Positions 9,779 through 18,918 of a stretch of DNA of 64,000 nt are shown piece by piece (position 1 is the first letter of the stretch; each line of letters starts with the position of its first letter). Source of the stretch: Bacteroidales bacterium (lineage in GTDB: Bacteria > Bacteroidota > Bacteroidia > Bacteroidales > UBA932). The notes beneath the pieces were generated by a model, which ran no database searches, was not told where the DNA came from, and was given only the letters and a program-made list of their open reading frames with translations. The DNA lies in NCBI GenBank assembly GCA_015060245.1, contig SUYU01000006.1, forward strand, positions 79,646 through 143,645. Reading direction: 5' to 3'. A program made the translations under genes and the position numbers.

Positions 9779-11176
9779 ATGAAGATACGCAATTTATTGA
9801 AGGTGTTTGTGGCATGCTCGGTTATGGGGTATGCAGGTGCAGGCTCTTTGGGGGCGCAGACAATTGGCGCGGAGGAACTGCAGCAGATTAAGGAGAGTTT
9901 TGTGAAGGATGCCAATACGGCGGCTTTGCAGAATATGCTTACCCAAGACAACAATATCAAGAACAAGACCCTTAACTGGGATCTGCAGGGCAAGATTGAC
10001 CACTATTTCAAGTACAGGGTTGATGTGAAGGGCATTACCGACCAGAAGAGTTCGGGCAGATGCTGGATGTTCACTTCTATGAATGTGCTCCGTCCGGCAG
10101 TAATGGAGAAATATAATGTGGGGAGTTTTGACTTTTCGCACAACTACAACTATTTCTGGGACATTTTTGAGAAGTCAAACCTTTTCCTTGAAAACATTAT
10201 TGCCACTGCCCACAAGGATATTGATGACCGCGAGGTGGTAACATTTTTCAAATCTCCGGTTGATGACGGCGGTGTGTGGAACCTCTTTTACAATGTGGCT
10301 GAGAAGTATGGCGTTGTGCCGCAGAGCGTGATGCCGGAGACTGCCCATTCAAACAATACCAACCAGATGGTGAGTATAATTAAGGAGAGGCTCAGAGGCG
10401 GCGGTTACAAGATAAGGGAGATGGCTGCCGCAGGCAAGAAAGAGGCCGATTTGCGTGCCGGGAAGATTGCAGTGCTTAAAGATGTGTACAGGGTGCTTGC
10501 GCTTTGTCTGGGCGAGCCACCGGTGGAGTTTACTTGGAGATACAAAGACAAGGATGGCAATGTGCAGACGCTCAAAAGCACTCCTATGGAGTTCTACAAA
10601 GGCATAATTCCTGCAGATTATAATCCGCAGAACTATGTTATGATCATGAATGACCCTACACGTCCTTATTATCAGGTGTATGACATCAAGAATTACAGAA
10701 ACACCGTTGAGGGCATAAACTGGGTATATCTTAACCTTCCAAATGAGGATATCAAGGCTGCTGCACTTGAGTCAATCAAGAACAATGAGGCAATGTATGC
10801 CTCTTGCGATGTTGGCAAACAGAGTAATACTTCGCAAGGCATAATGGATCCTGACCTTTACCAGACTGCCCAACTTTTGGGAATTGACTTGGGCATGGAC
10901 AAAAAGGCACGTATCCTTACCCGCCAGAGCGGATCATCGCATGCCATGGCCCTTATTGCCTGTGACACAGATGAAAATGACAAACCTGTAAAGTGGGAGT
11001 TTGAGAACAGTTGGGGTCCTGCAAGCGGCCATAATGGCTACCTTACCTTTACCGACAAATGGTTTGACGAGTATATGTTCCGCATTGTCATAAACAGGAA
11101 ATACCTGAATGAAAAAGCCATTGAGGCATTGAAGAAGAAACCGGTACAACTTCCTGTGTGGGATTATATGTTCTAA
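9779..11176 (+). CDS. C1 family aminopeptidase (bleomycin hydrolase/PepC-like), secreted
   Basis: Signal peptide; QKSSGRCWMFTSMNVLRP active-site Cys; SSHAMAL; WEFENSWG. Confidence 0.9.
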   Translation: MKIRNLLKVFVACSVMGYAGAGSLGAQTIGAEELQQIKESFVKDANTAALQNMLTQDNNIKNKTLNWDLQGKIDHYFKYRVDVKGITDQKSSGRCWMFTSMNVLRPAVMEKYNVGSFDFSHNYNYFWDIFEKSNLFLENIIATAHKDIDDREVVTFFKSPVDDGGVWNLFYNVAEKYGVVPQSVMPETAHSNNTNQMVSIIKERLRGGGYKIREMAAAGKKEADLRAGKIAVLKDVYRVLALCLGEPPVEFTWRYKDKDGNVQTLKSTPMEFYKGIIPADYNPQNYVMIMNDPTRPYYQVYDIKNYRNTVEGINWVYLNLPNEDIKAAALESIKNNEAMYASCDVGKQSNTSQGIMDPDLYQTAQLLGIDLGMDKKARILTRQSGSSHAMALIACDTDENDKPVKWEFENSWGPASGHNGYLTFTDKWFDEYMFRIVINRKYLNEKAIEALKKKPVQLPVWDYMF

Positions 11177-11378
11177 AGGAAATTAATTGCCGCAAGACCG
11201 GCAGAACAGAGTATTGACGTGACCTCCAAAAGTTCAAAAAGAGTTTTGGAGGTCATTGTCATTTATGCAATTTTATATATTTTTTATTGAAAAAATTGTA
11301 ATTCCTGCAAATTCAGTCGTCATATAAATGGCAACAGTAAAAAAAATCACGTAAATGCACAATATGTCAAAAGTTTAT

Positions 11379-11386
11379 TAACTTTG
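11379..11386 (+). promoter_or_regulatory. Bacteroidota -7 box (TAACTTTG)
   Basis: TAnnTTTG match upstream of the long leader of the fimbrillin operon. Confidence 0.5.
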
Positions 11387-11394
11387 CACCTGAC

Positions 11395-11600
11395 ATACTA
11401 TTTACGCGGAAAGTGTAAGTTTATTCTCGAAAATCGAACTTAGGAACTTCGTGAACTGCAAGAGAATAGGCTGCATGACACTGCGTCATATCGTTTGATG
11501 TGGCGTGGTGCTGTTGCTTGTTTTATTGCAGAGGTATCCTAAGACCTGATTTTCTAAAATAAGTTTCCAGCACCACGCTTTCTGTATTTTTATCATATTC
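11395..11600 (+). ncRNA. Candidate structured 5' leader RNA of the fimbrillin/M64/FISUMP operon
   Basis: About 250-nt leader; perfect 11-bp inverted repeat GCGTGGTGCTG (11503-11513) / CAGCACCACGC (11568-11578) enclosing further stems. Confidence 0.5.
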
Positions 11601-11657
11601 TCTATTGGGGTGCGGATAGTTTTGAGTTTGAAATTTATACTTAAAACAACTTATATT

Positions 11658-11777
11658 ATGAGCACAAAAAGAAATGAGGGCTATCTGGCCCCGGAAATCG
11701 AACTTCTTTATGTAAATGTTGAACGGGGATTTGCCTCAACCAATGTAGAAGACCCTGAAGAGGGTTGGGAAATATAG
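11658..11777 (+). CDS. Short ORF (39 aa) preceding fimbrillin-like gene, not in ORF track
   Basis: MSTKRNEGYLAPEIELLYVNVERGFASTNVEDPEEGWEI*; shares a motif with the 44-aa ORF at 61023-61157. Confidence 0.65.
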   Translation: MSTKRNEGYLAPEIELLYVNVERGFASTNVEDPEEGWEI

Positions 11778-11788
11778 GAGGCATAGCC

Positions 11789-12739
11789 ATGAAACATTTA
11801 CTCATTTTTGCGGCATTGCTGGCATTAACAGGATGCAGCATATCAGAAATTGAACCTGCACCCCCTTTGGAAGAAGAAACCGCAGGTAAAAAGATTTTTC
11901 ATGCCGTAATTGACAACGAAGAGTGTGAAACGCGTGTATATCTCGACAACAAGATACGCATACGCTGGAATGCAGGCGACCTTATAACACTCTTTGAGGG
12001 CACAACCCGAAACAAACAATACATCTTCTTGGGAGATGATGGCGATAATGCCGGCGATTTTGACCTTAATAAAAGCGGTTTTGGCTCGGGCAATGACATT
12101 GACCGCTACTATGCGCTTTATCCTTATGCCTCATCTACCAAATATGGGTATGGCGATGAAGAGGATGTACCGGTTCCCGACTATATCAAATACACCTTGC
12201 CGGCTACACAGACATACAAAGAAAAATCAATTGGCCCTGGGGCAAACCTGATGGTGGCGGTAACTGCCGACCTTGATGACTTTGACCTGAAGTTCCGTAA
12301 CGTATGCAGTTATTTGCGCGTGAAACTCTACGGAACAGGGCAAACCGTAGGTTCTGTGGTCTTTAAAGGAAACAATGGCGAGGCATTGTCGGGCATTGCT
12401 GCAATAACACCCGTTTATGGCGGGGAGCCTGCAATTTCGGTAAAGGGAACAGGCACCACCATTACACTTGACTGCGGCAATGGCGTTGAAATTGCACAAA
12501 CCAAAGAGAGCGCAACAGAGTTCTGGCTTGTTGTTCCGCCTCTGAATTTCCCTAATGGCTTTACCATAACAGTTAACGGCTTCTATGGCGGAAGTCAGGA
12601 CTTTACAATTACAAACAACCTTACTTTTCTCCGCAACAAATACAATACCATTACCAGAGAACTTGCAATCAGCAGCGAAGGCACAGGTATGGGTGTAGGA
12701 AACTGGGGTAACGGAGAGAGTGTAGAAGGCCAAATCTAA
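11789..12739 (+). CDS. Fimbrillin family lipoprotein
   Basis: Lipobox LALTGCS; fimbrillin-like WNAGDLITLFEG...YYALYPY...FWLVVPP. Confidence 0.75.
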   Translation: MKHLLIFAALLALTGCSISEIEPAPPLEEETAGKKIFHAVIDNEECETRVYLDNKIRIRWNAGDLITLFEGTTRNKQYIFLGDDGDNAGDFDLNKSGFGSGNDIDRYYALYPYASSTKYGYGDEEDVPVPDYIKYTLPATQTYKEKSIGPGANLMVAVTADLDDFDLKFRNVCSYLRVKLYGTGQTVGSVVFKGNNGEALSGIAAITPVYGGEPAISVKGTGTTITLDCGNGVEIAQTKESATEFWLVVPPLNFPNGFTITVNGFYGGSQDFTITNNLTFLRNKYNTITRELAISSEGTGMGVGNWGNGESVEGQI

Positions 12740-12756
12740 TTAACAAACTATACAGT

Positions 12757-15700
12757 ATGATGAAAAAGTTCTATGCTTTATTCGTAATGTCAATCCTGCT
12801 CATGCTGCAGGGTTGTGAGATGAACGAGTTGGATAAATATCCATCTCCTGATGAAAGCACTTTTCACAAGGTTGAGATTACCGGAAACATTGACCAGCAG
12901 GTAACCCGTGTTGATTCAAAGGGTTTCTGCGACGGTGATGCAGTGGGTATATATCTTGTGAATTACGATGGTGATACTCCTGGAACTCTTGAACTTGAGG
13001 ATAACCAGGCAGATAATGTAAAATTCTTCTATGATGCGGAGCAGGGAAAGTGGATATCTGAGTATGACATTTTCTACAAAGATAACGATACCAAGGTAGA
13101 TTTCTATGGTTACTACCCTTATGCAACCCCTGCCTCTATAGATGAGTACCCTTTTGAGGTGGCCAAGGACCAGTCAAAAGAGGCGGAACATGGCCAGATG
13201 GCAGCCTATGAGGCATCTGATTTCTTGTGGGCAAAAACTGAGGCCATAACTCCTACCACATCAAAAGTTGCCATGAAGTTCCAGCACAAGATGTCATCTG
13301 CAAGGGTGCGTTTCATTCAGGGCGAAGGCTGGGAGAGCGATTCTGAATTTGCGGCAGTAAAGAAAGAGGTGCTTGTTGCCAATACAATACGCAAGTCAAC
13401 CATAAACCTTGCAACAGGTGAGGTAACTCCGGTTGGCCAGATGCCATTGGATGGAATCATACCGGTTACAGACAATGGCGAGTTCAGGGCAATTGTTGTA
13501 CCTCAGAGTGTTGAGGCAGGCAAAGATGTTTTGGTCATTACAATTGACGGTTACCCGCGCAAATATGTGCGCACAGAGAAAACTGAGTATCTGCCCGGCA
13601 AGATTACAAACTTTGACCTGACTGTAAACAAACTTGCCAACACAGGCAAATATGAGATTGAACTTGTTGCTGTAAGCATTACTGCATGGGAGGCAGACAA
13701 CGTAACACACCAGGATGATGCCAGGGAGTATGTTGTTGTTCACTCTCCTGAGGCAGGACGCCTTGAGAAGACCATGGTTGACCGTTATGAGATGGATGTG
13801 ACTGCAATAAAGAACCTCAAGATTACAGGTGAGATTGGAGCGGCAGATTATACTTTTATGCGTGACAAGATGACATCACTCATGCGCCTTAACCTAAGGG
13901 AGGTGAAGAGTGAGATTGACGGCATATATCAAATTCCTTCAAGCGCTTTTTATGGGAAAAAGACTCTTATTAAGTGTATTTTGCCTGAAAAATTGGAGAG
14001 GATTGAGGTGAATGCATTCACCGTTACATCTCTAACAGGAGCGCTCCAATTGCCGGAGGGACTGAAATATGTAAGCGGATTTCGCAGTACTAAAATTACA
14101 GATGTACAGTTCCCTTCAACATTGGAGGAGATAGGGTCTGATGCCTTTAGTTATTGTAGTTCCTTGATGTGTGAGATATCATTGCCTGAATCGTTAAAAA
14201 TAATAGGATCCGCTGCCTTTAATAGCAGCGCAATTAAAGGAAATTTGGTACTTCCCAATAGCCTTGAGACTATTGGAGGTAATGCTTTTAGTTCCTGTAG
14301 GAATCTAACGGGTTCATTGGTAATTCCGGATGGCATTAAGGTAATTAATACCAATTCATTTGTTGATTGTGGATTTACCGGAAACCTTACATTGCCTGAA
14401 GGATTGCTTACTATTGGCATTAATGCATTTAAGGAGGTTAATTTTAAAGGAGAATTGAATATTCCTGAAAGCGTTACAACAATTGGCAGTAGTGCATTCA
14501 GTAAAACTGAATTTAATGGAACATTGGTTTTGCCAAAGGAACTGATATCTCTTGGAAGCAGAGCCTTTTGTGGTTGTTGGAGATTGAGTGGCACAGTTGA
14601 AATTCCGGAGAATATTGTGGCAATTCCATCATACCTGTTCTATGGATGTAGCGCCATTGAGGGTGTGGTCCTCCATAAGGATGTGGAGGTTATAGAGGCC
14701 GGTGCCTTTCAAAACTGCTATTACATCACATCAATTGTATGCCAGGCAAAGAACCCTCCAACAATTGATGCAACATCATTCAATGGAATAGCCAAAGACA
14801 ACTTTACTGTAGAGGTGCCTGAGGCATCTGTGCAACAGTATAAGTTTGCATCGGGCTGGAGTGAGTTCAAACGCATAGAGGCACACAGGGAGTTCTCTAT
14901 AAGCCGCAATCTGCTCCGTACACTCAATGGCCAACATTCAAGGGAGTTGGTTCTAAGGGCTCCTGCCGCAGAGGCATGGAGTGTTGAGAGCGCACCGGAT
15001 TGGGTAACCGTTGCTCCACAATCGGGAGAGGGCAAGACCAATGTAACGGTTACTGTAAATGAACTTGCCAAAGGGAGCGGCAACCGCAGCGGAGAAGTTG
15101 TATTCTTGCTCAATGGCAAGGAGTACCGTTCAAAGATTGCAGTTGAGCAGTATGATTATGAGTATGGTGATGGTGACCTTATAACACACCAGACAGCCAA
15201 GACCGGCAATGGAGTAAATATAGTAATTATGGGCGACTGCTTTGATGCCAAGGATATTGCCGAAGGCAATTATCTTCAGGCAATGAAGGACGCATACACA
15301 TACTTCTTTGACATTGAGCCATATAAAACATATAAGGATTATTTTAACGTATACTCTGTTGTAGGTATGTCATACGACAGCGGCATGGGTACTGTAAATA
15401 CCATAAGGGAGTCACGTTTCGGTTCCCAGTACACTTTGAATGAAGGTGTATCTCCAGACTTCAATACAGTATTCTCCGGTGCCTGTGTTGCCCCTATAGA
15501 TGATGATGTGGCAACAACACTCATCATTCTGGTTGAAAACAGTGCCGAGTACAGCGGCTTGTGCTATATGTGGGGCGACGGTTCTGCCGTTGCAATTGTG
15601 CCTATGAGTACAGACCCTGCACCGTATGATTTCCAGGGTCTTATTCACCACGAGGCGGGAGGCCACGGCTTTGGCAAACTGGCAGATGAGTACATATATC

Positions 15701-16176
15701 ACAATGCCTTTATCCAGTCATGCAGTTGTCTTTGTTGCGGCCATGTCAAACAGATAAACACCATGAAGGGTTATGGTTTTTATGAGAACATATCACTTAC
15801 TGGAAGTATGGTTGAGGTGCCTTGGGCACACATGATCTATGACCCACAATACTCTAATGTAGTGGATGTTTACGAGGGAGCATTCATGCACACAAGGGGA
15901 GTGTTCCGTTCAGAGGCCACCTCCTGTATGAACAACAATATTGCCTACTACAATGCAATCTCACGTGAGGCTATGGTAAAACGCATTATGGAATATAGCG
16001 GCAATACCTACTCGTATGAAGATTTCAAGGCTAATGACAAGGAGTCACTGACTGTTTCATCTGCAATCTCAACAAAAGCGTGGAATGGCGTATTGGCCGC
16101 TCCATCATCTCAGTATGGCCAGCGTGAACCTAAATTTATGGGCGAGAAACCGCAATTTGACATTAAAAAGTTTTAA
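12757..16176 (+). CDS. Multidomain surface lipoprotein: fimbrillin-like N-terminus, BspA-type LRRs, BACON domain, M64 metallopeptidase
   Basis: Lipobox MLQGCE; repeats SLPESLKIIGSAAFNSS...LPEGLLTIGINAFKEV; BACON WSVESAPDWVTVAPQSGEGKTNVTVTV; HHEAGGHGFGKLADEY zinc motif. Confidence 0.85.
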   Translation: MMKKFYALFVMSILLMLQGCEMNELDKYPSPDESTFHKVEITGNIDQQVTRVDSKGFCDGDAVGIYLVNYDGDTPGTLELEDNQADNVKFFYDAEQGKWISEYDIFYKDNDTKVDFYGYYPYATPASIDEYPFEVAKDQSKEAEHGQMAAYEASDFLWAKTEAITPTTSKVAMKFQHKMSSARVRFIQGEGWESDSEFAAVKKEVLVANTIRKSTINLATGEVTPVGQMPLDGIIPVTDNGEFRAIVVPQSVEAGKDVLVITIDGYPRKYVRTEKTEYLPGKITNFDLTVNKLANTGKYEIELVAVSITAWEADNVTHQDDAREYVVVHSPEAGRLEKTMVDRYEMDVTAIKNLKITGEIGAADYTFMRDKMTSLMRLNLREVKSEIDGIYQIPSSAFYGKKTLIKCILPEKLERIEVNAFTVTSLTGALQLPEGLKYVSGFRSTKITDVQFPSTLEEIGSDAFSYCSSLMCEISLPESLKIIGSAAFNSSAIKGNLVLPNSLETIGGNAFSSCRNLTGSLVIPDGIKVINTNSFVDCGFTGNLTLPEGLLTIGINAFKEVNFKGELNIPESVTTIGSSAFSKTEFNGTLVLPKELISLGSRAFCGCWRLSGTVEIPENIVAIPSYLFYGCSAIEGVVLHKDVEVIEAGAFQNCYYITSIVCQAKNPPTIDATSFNGIAKDNFTVEVPEASVQQYKFASGWSEFKRIEAHREFSISRNLLRTLNGQHSRELVLRAPAAEAWSVESAPDWVTVAPQSGEGKTNVTVTVNELAKGSGNRSGEVVFLLNGKEYRSKIAVEQYDYEYGDGDLITHQTAKTGNGVNIVIMGDCFDAKDIAEGNYLQAMKDAYTYFFDIEPYKTYKDYFNVYSVVGMSYDSGMGTVNTIRESRFGSQYTLNEGVSPDFNTVFSGACVAPIDDDVATTLIILVENSAEYSGLCYMWGDGSAVAIVPMSTDPAPYDFQGLIHHEAGGHGFGKLADEYIYHNAFIQSCSCLCCGHVKQINTMKGYGFYENISLTGSMVEVPWAHMIYDPQYSNVVDVYEGAFMHTRGVFRSEATSCMNNNIAYYNAISREAMVKRIMEYSGNTYSYEDFKANDKESLTVSSAISTKAWNGVLAAPSSQYGQREPKFMGEKPQFDIKKF

Positions 16177-16188
16177 TGGTATAGAGTT

Positions 16189-18144
16189 ATGAAAAGAGTA
16201 TATATATCAATACTATCTGTTCTGGCACTGGGTATGGTCTCGTGCGAGCAGAGTGATTTTGGCATGGAACCGGGTGCCGGTAATGAGATGTTCTTTAAAG
16301 TTACCGCTTCGGGCGTGCATACCCGTGTGGCCGACAATGCATTTGAGGCGTCAGACAAGGTGGGCCTTTATGTGACCGACTATGCAGATGCCGGCACACC
16401 TGCTCCGTTGCAGATATCGGGCAACAGGGCAAATAATGAGGCGATGCTTTATGACGGAGCACAATGGGCCGCAGAGCGTACAATCTATTGGGGTGAGGGC
16501 AAATCAGATGTTTATGCCTACTATCCATACATATCAGATATTGAGGATGTGGATTACCAGCCCTTCTCCGTTGCAACCGACCAGAGTGTGGAGGGTGCCA
16601 ATGGTGCAATGGGGAGTTATGAGGCATCTGACCTCTTGTGGGCAAAGGCTGCAGGAGTCTCCCAATCCGATGGGGCGGTATCTCTTGCATTGCGCCATTG
16701 CATGAGCCGTCTGGTTGTAAAGATTATGGCAGGTGAGGAGTATGTTGGTTCATTGCCTGATGATGCAACGGTATATCTTCACAGTACAGTTACCGACAGC
16801 CGTATATCGCTCTCTACAGGATCGGTTGTAAAGGATCCTTATGGAGCAGTACACTCAATAAAGATGCGCAACCTTGGAGTGCGCTCATTTGCAGAGGGCA
16901 ATGCCGTTGTTTATGAGGCAATTGTTGTGCCGCAGATGCTTGCCAACTCTGTTCCTCTTATTGAGATAAGTTCAAAGAGCGTCTCTTACCTCTTGGAAGA
17001 TATGTTCAACTTCAAGCCCGGCGTATCATATACCTATACTGCCACACTCAATACATCAACTACATCAATCAAGGTTGATATAGGTTGTGAGGTAGAAGAT
17101 TGGAACAATATAGGCAATGAGGGCTCCGGCGGTGAAGATGGTGGCTCAGAGGGCGAGGATGACGGCATTGACCTCTCAATCTATACCAATCTCTCTGCAG
17201 AGGGAACTGCCAACTGCTATATGATAAAGGAGGCAGGCAACTACAAGTTCAAGGCTGTTAAAGGAAATTCAGATGCTACTGTAGGCAATGTAAAGAGTGT
17301 GGAGGTCCTTTGGGAATCATTCGGTACAGATGTTGCCCCTCAAACGGGAGATATTATAGCCTCTGCCGGTTACAAGAACGGTTATGTCTATTTTTCAACT
17401 CCAGAAGCATTTGCAAACGGAAATGCCTCAATTGCGGTACGCAACAGTAAAGGTGTAATATTATGGTCATGGCATATATGGTCAACAGAGCAGGGCTGGA
17501 CAGACCAGATATATGCCAACAATGCCGGCACAATGATGGACCGTAACCTTGGTGCAACCTCTGCAACTCCAGGTGATGTTGGCGCTTTGGGCCTTCTCTA
17601 CCAGTGGGGCAGAAAGGATCCTTTTATGGGGGCAGGCTTAATCTCTGAAAATACATTTGCAGCCTCAACCGGAGAGTGGAAAAGCGTTTCCGGCTCCCAG
17701 ACCGTAGATTACGCAGAGGAGAATCCTATGACATTTATAATGAGTACAGAGTGGTGTACGGGTACAGGTGCTTCAGACTCTACAAAGCGTTGGATGGATT
17801 CAGAAAAGACCATGTATGACCCTTGCCCTGTAGGATACAAGGTGCCAAAAGGCGGGGATGAAGGTTTCTGGAAGTTGGCATATAAATCAGCAAGTGGTGA
17901 TGGCGCCAATAACGGTTGGATGTGGGAGTTGGCAGATGGGACTGCCGCGTGGTATCCTGCTGCATGTTACCGCTGGAATGGGGAGTTGAGCAAGGTTGGC
18001 TTAAGCGGATTTTACTGGTCTTCTACTAGTAATAGTAACGATAAAAGCGCGTACTACCTTTACTTCTACAACTACAGCGATGTTTACCCTACTAGGTCCA
18101 ACGCTAGAGGCCATGGGTACCCTGTGCGGTGTCTCCGAGAATAA
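16189..18144 (+). CDS. Fimbrillin-like lipoprotein with C-terminal FISUMP (Fib_succ_major) domain ending in a candidate hypervariable region
   Basis: Lipobox GMVSCE; MMDRNLGA...LGLLYQWGRKDPF...YDPCPVGYKVP...GFYWSSTSNSND...RGHGYPVRCLRE*. Confidence 0.85.
   Translation: MKRVYISILSVLALGMVSCEQSDFGMEPGAGNEMFFKVTASGVHTRVADNAFEASDKVGLYVTDYADAGTPAPLQISGNRANNEAMLYDGAQWAAERTIYWGEGKSDVYAYYPYISDIEDVDYQPFSVATDQSVEGANGAMGSYEASDLLWAKAAGVSQSDGAVSLALRHCMSRLVVKIMAGEEYVGSLPDDATVYLHSTVTDSRISLSTGSVVKDPYGAVHSIKMRNLGVRSFAEGNAVVYEAIVVPQMLANSVPLIEISSKSVSYLLEDMFNFKPGVSYTYTATLNTSTTSIKVDIGCEVEDWNNIGNEGSGGEDGGSEGEDDGIDLSIYTNLSAEGTANCYMIKEAGNYKFKAVKGNSDATVGNVKSVEVLWESFGTDVAPQTGDIIASAGYKNGYVYFSTPEAFANGNASIAVRNSKGVILWSWHIWSTEQGWTDQIYANNAGTMMDRNLGATSATPGDVGALGLLYQWGRKDPFMGAGLISENTFAASTGEWKSVSGSQTVDYAEENPMTFIMSTEWCTGTGASDSTKRWMDSEKTMYDPCPVGYKVPKGGDEGFWKLAYKSASGDGANNGWMWELADGTAAWYPAACYRWNGELSKVGLSGFYWSSTSNSNDKSAYYLYFYNYSDVYPTRSNARGHGYPVRCLRE
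18010..18144 (+). other. Candidate DGR-type variable region (VR) at the 3' end of the FISUMP gene
   Basis: 18019-18105: 26/29 codons are NNY; hypervariable relative to the second copy at 19634-19709. Confidence 0.6.
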
Positions 18145-18162
18145 TTAATGACTTGAAGATTT

Positions 18163-18185
18163 AGTTCCGTGCCTGGCACGGAACT
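18163..18185 (+). other. Perfect 10-bp stem, 3-nt loop hairpin 19 nt after the FISUMP stop
   Basis: AGTTCCGTGC-CTG-GCACGGAACT; no U-tract; identical in the second copy at 19728-19750. Confidence 0.85.
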
Positions 18186-18200
18186 CATCTCCATGAATAA

Positions 18201-18242
18201 CAAATCCCTGCTGGAGTTCAATTCAATTCCGGCAGGGATTTG
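18201..18242. terminator. Stem-loop terminator, copy 1
   Basis: CAAATCCCTGCTGGA...TCCGGCAGGGATTTG. Confidence 0.65.
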
Positions 18243-18270
18243 TCATTTCACTTTACATCACTATTTTGCT

Positions 18271-18918
18271 CTACAGGCTTTTCAGTTTTTGCAGAATGTA
18301 TTGGCGCATCCGCTCTTTTGTTACGTTATATTTTGCCTCCAGATTTTGGAAATTGTTGTCGGGCGCAAATTGTCCGCCTAACATCATTGCAATAAGATTC
18401 TTAGATGATAATTTGTGACGTGAAAGTTTAAGTGCCTTTTCAATGCCATTGTGAATTGAATATCCCTCCCTTAAAATTGAGTAAATGTCGTAGTAGTCAC
18501 GAAACTTTGCTCTACGTAACATAACCTCCATCTTCATTGCCATAATGGATTCAATATCTGCCAGACGTATGTTTCCAAGGTAGTCAACTGGTGTGGATAC
18601 CGGAGAATAGTTGTCACTTACAAAGAATGAAAACTTTACGCCTTTGACCAGAAATTCCACTTGGTCAAATCCAAGCATATTGAAGTTCTCTATTTCTCCT
18701 ATTTTCTCCTTAATTTCCTTTTCAATTGCGCTCCAGTCAACTTCAGGTTTCTCAGTTTTGGATTTGCGCCACATCATAAAATCAAGGTCTTCACTTTTTC
18801 TGTGTCCTATCTGTATGGCCAAAGCAGTGCCACCGCATAGAATATAGGGTTTAATGCATTCCATTTGGGAAACTTTCTCAATAATGGCATCTATATTAGC
18901 AGTTAATCCTTGTCTCAT
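18271..18918 (-). CDS. AbiEii/AbiGii-type nucleotidyltransferase (toxin-like)
   Basis: YILCGGTALAIQIGHRKSEDLDFMMW (GGTALxxxxGHRxSxDLDF). Confidence 0.85.
   Translation of the reverse strand: MRQGLTANIDAIIEKVSQMECIKPYILCGGTALAIQIGHRKSEDLDFMMWRKSKTEKPEVDWSAIEKEIKEKIGEIENFNMLGFDQVEFLVKGVKFSFFVSDNYSPVSTPVDYLGNIRLADIESIMAMKMEVMLRRAKFRDYYDIYSILREGYSIHNGIEKALKLSRHKLSSKNLIAMMLGGQFAPDNNFQNLEAKYNVTKERMRQYILQKLKSL

Noticed and set aside
14151-14594. 147-aa minus-strand repetitive ORF
   Set aside because: Antisense shadow of the LRR region of the M64 lipoprotein; its repetition mirrors the LRR codons.
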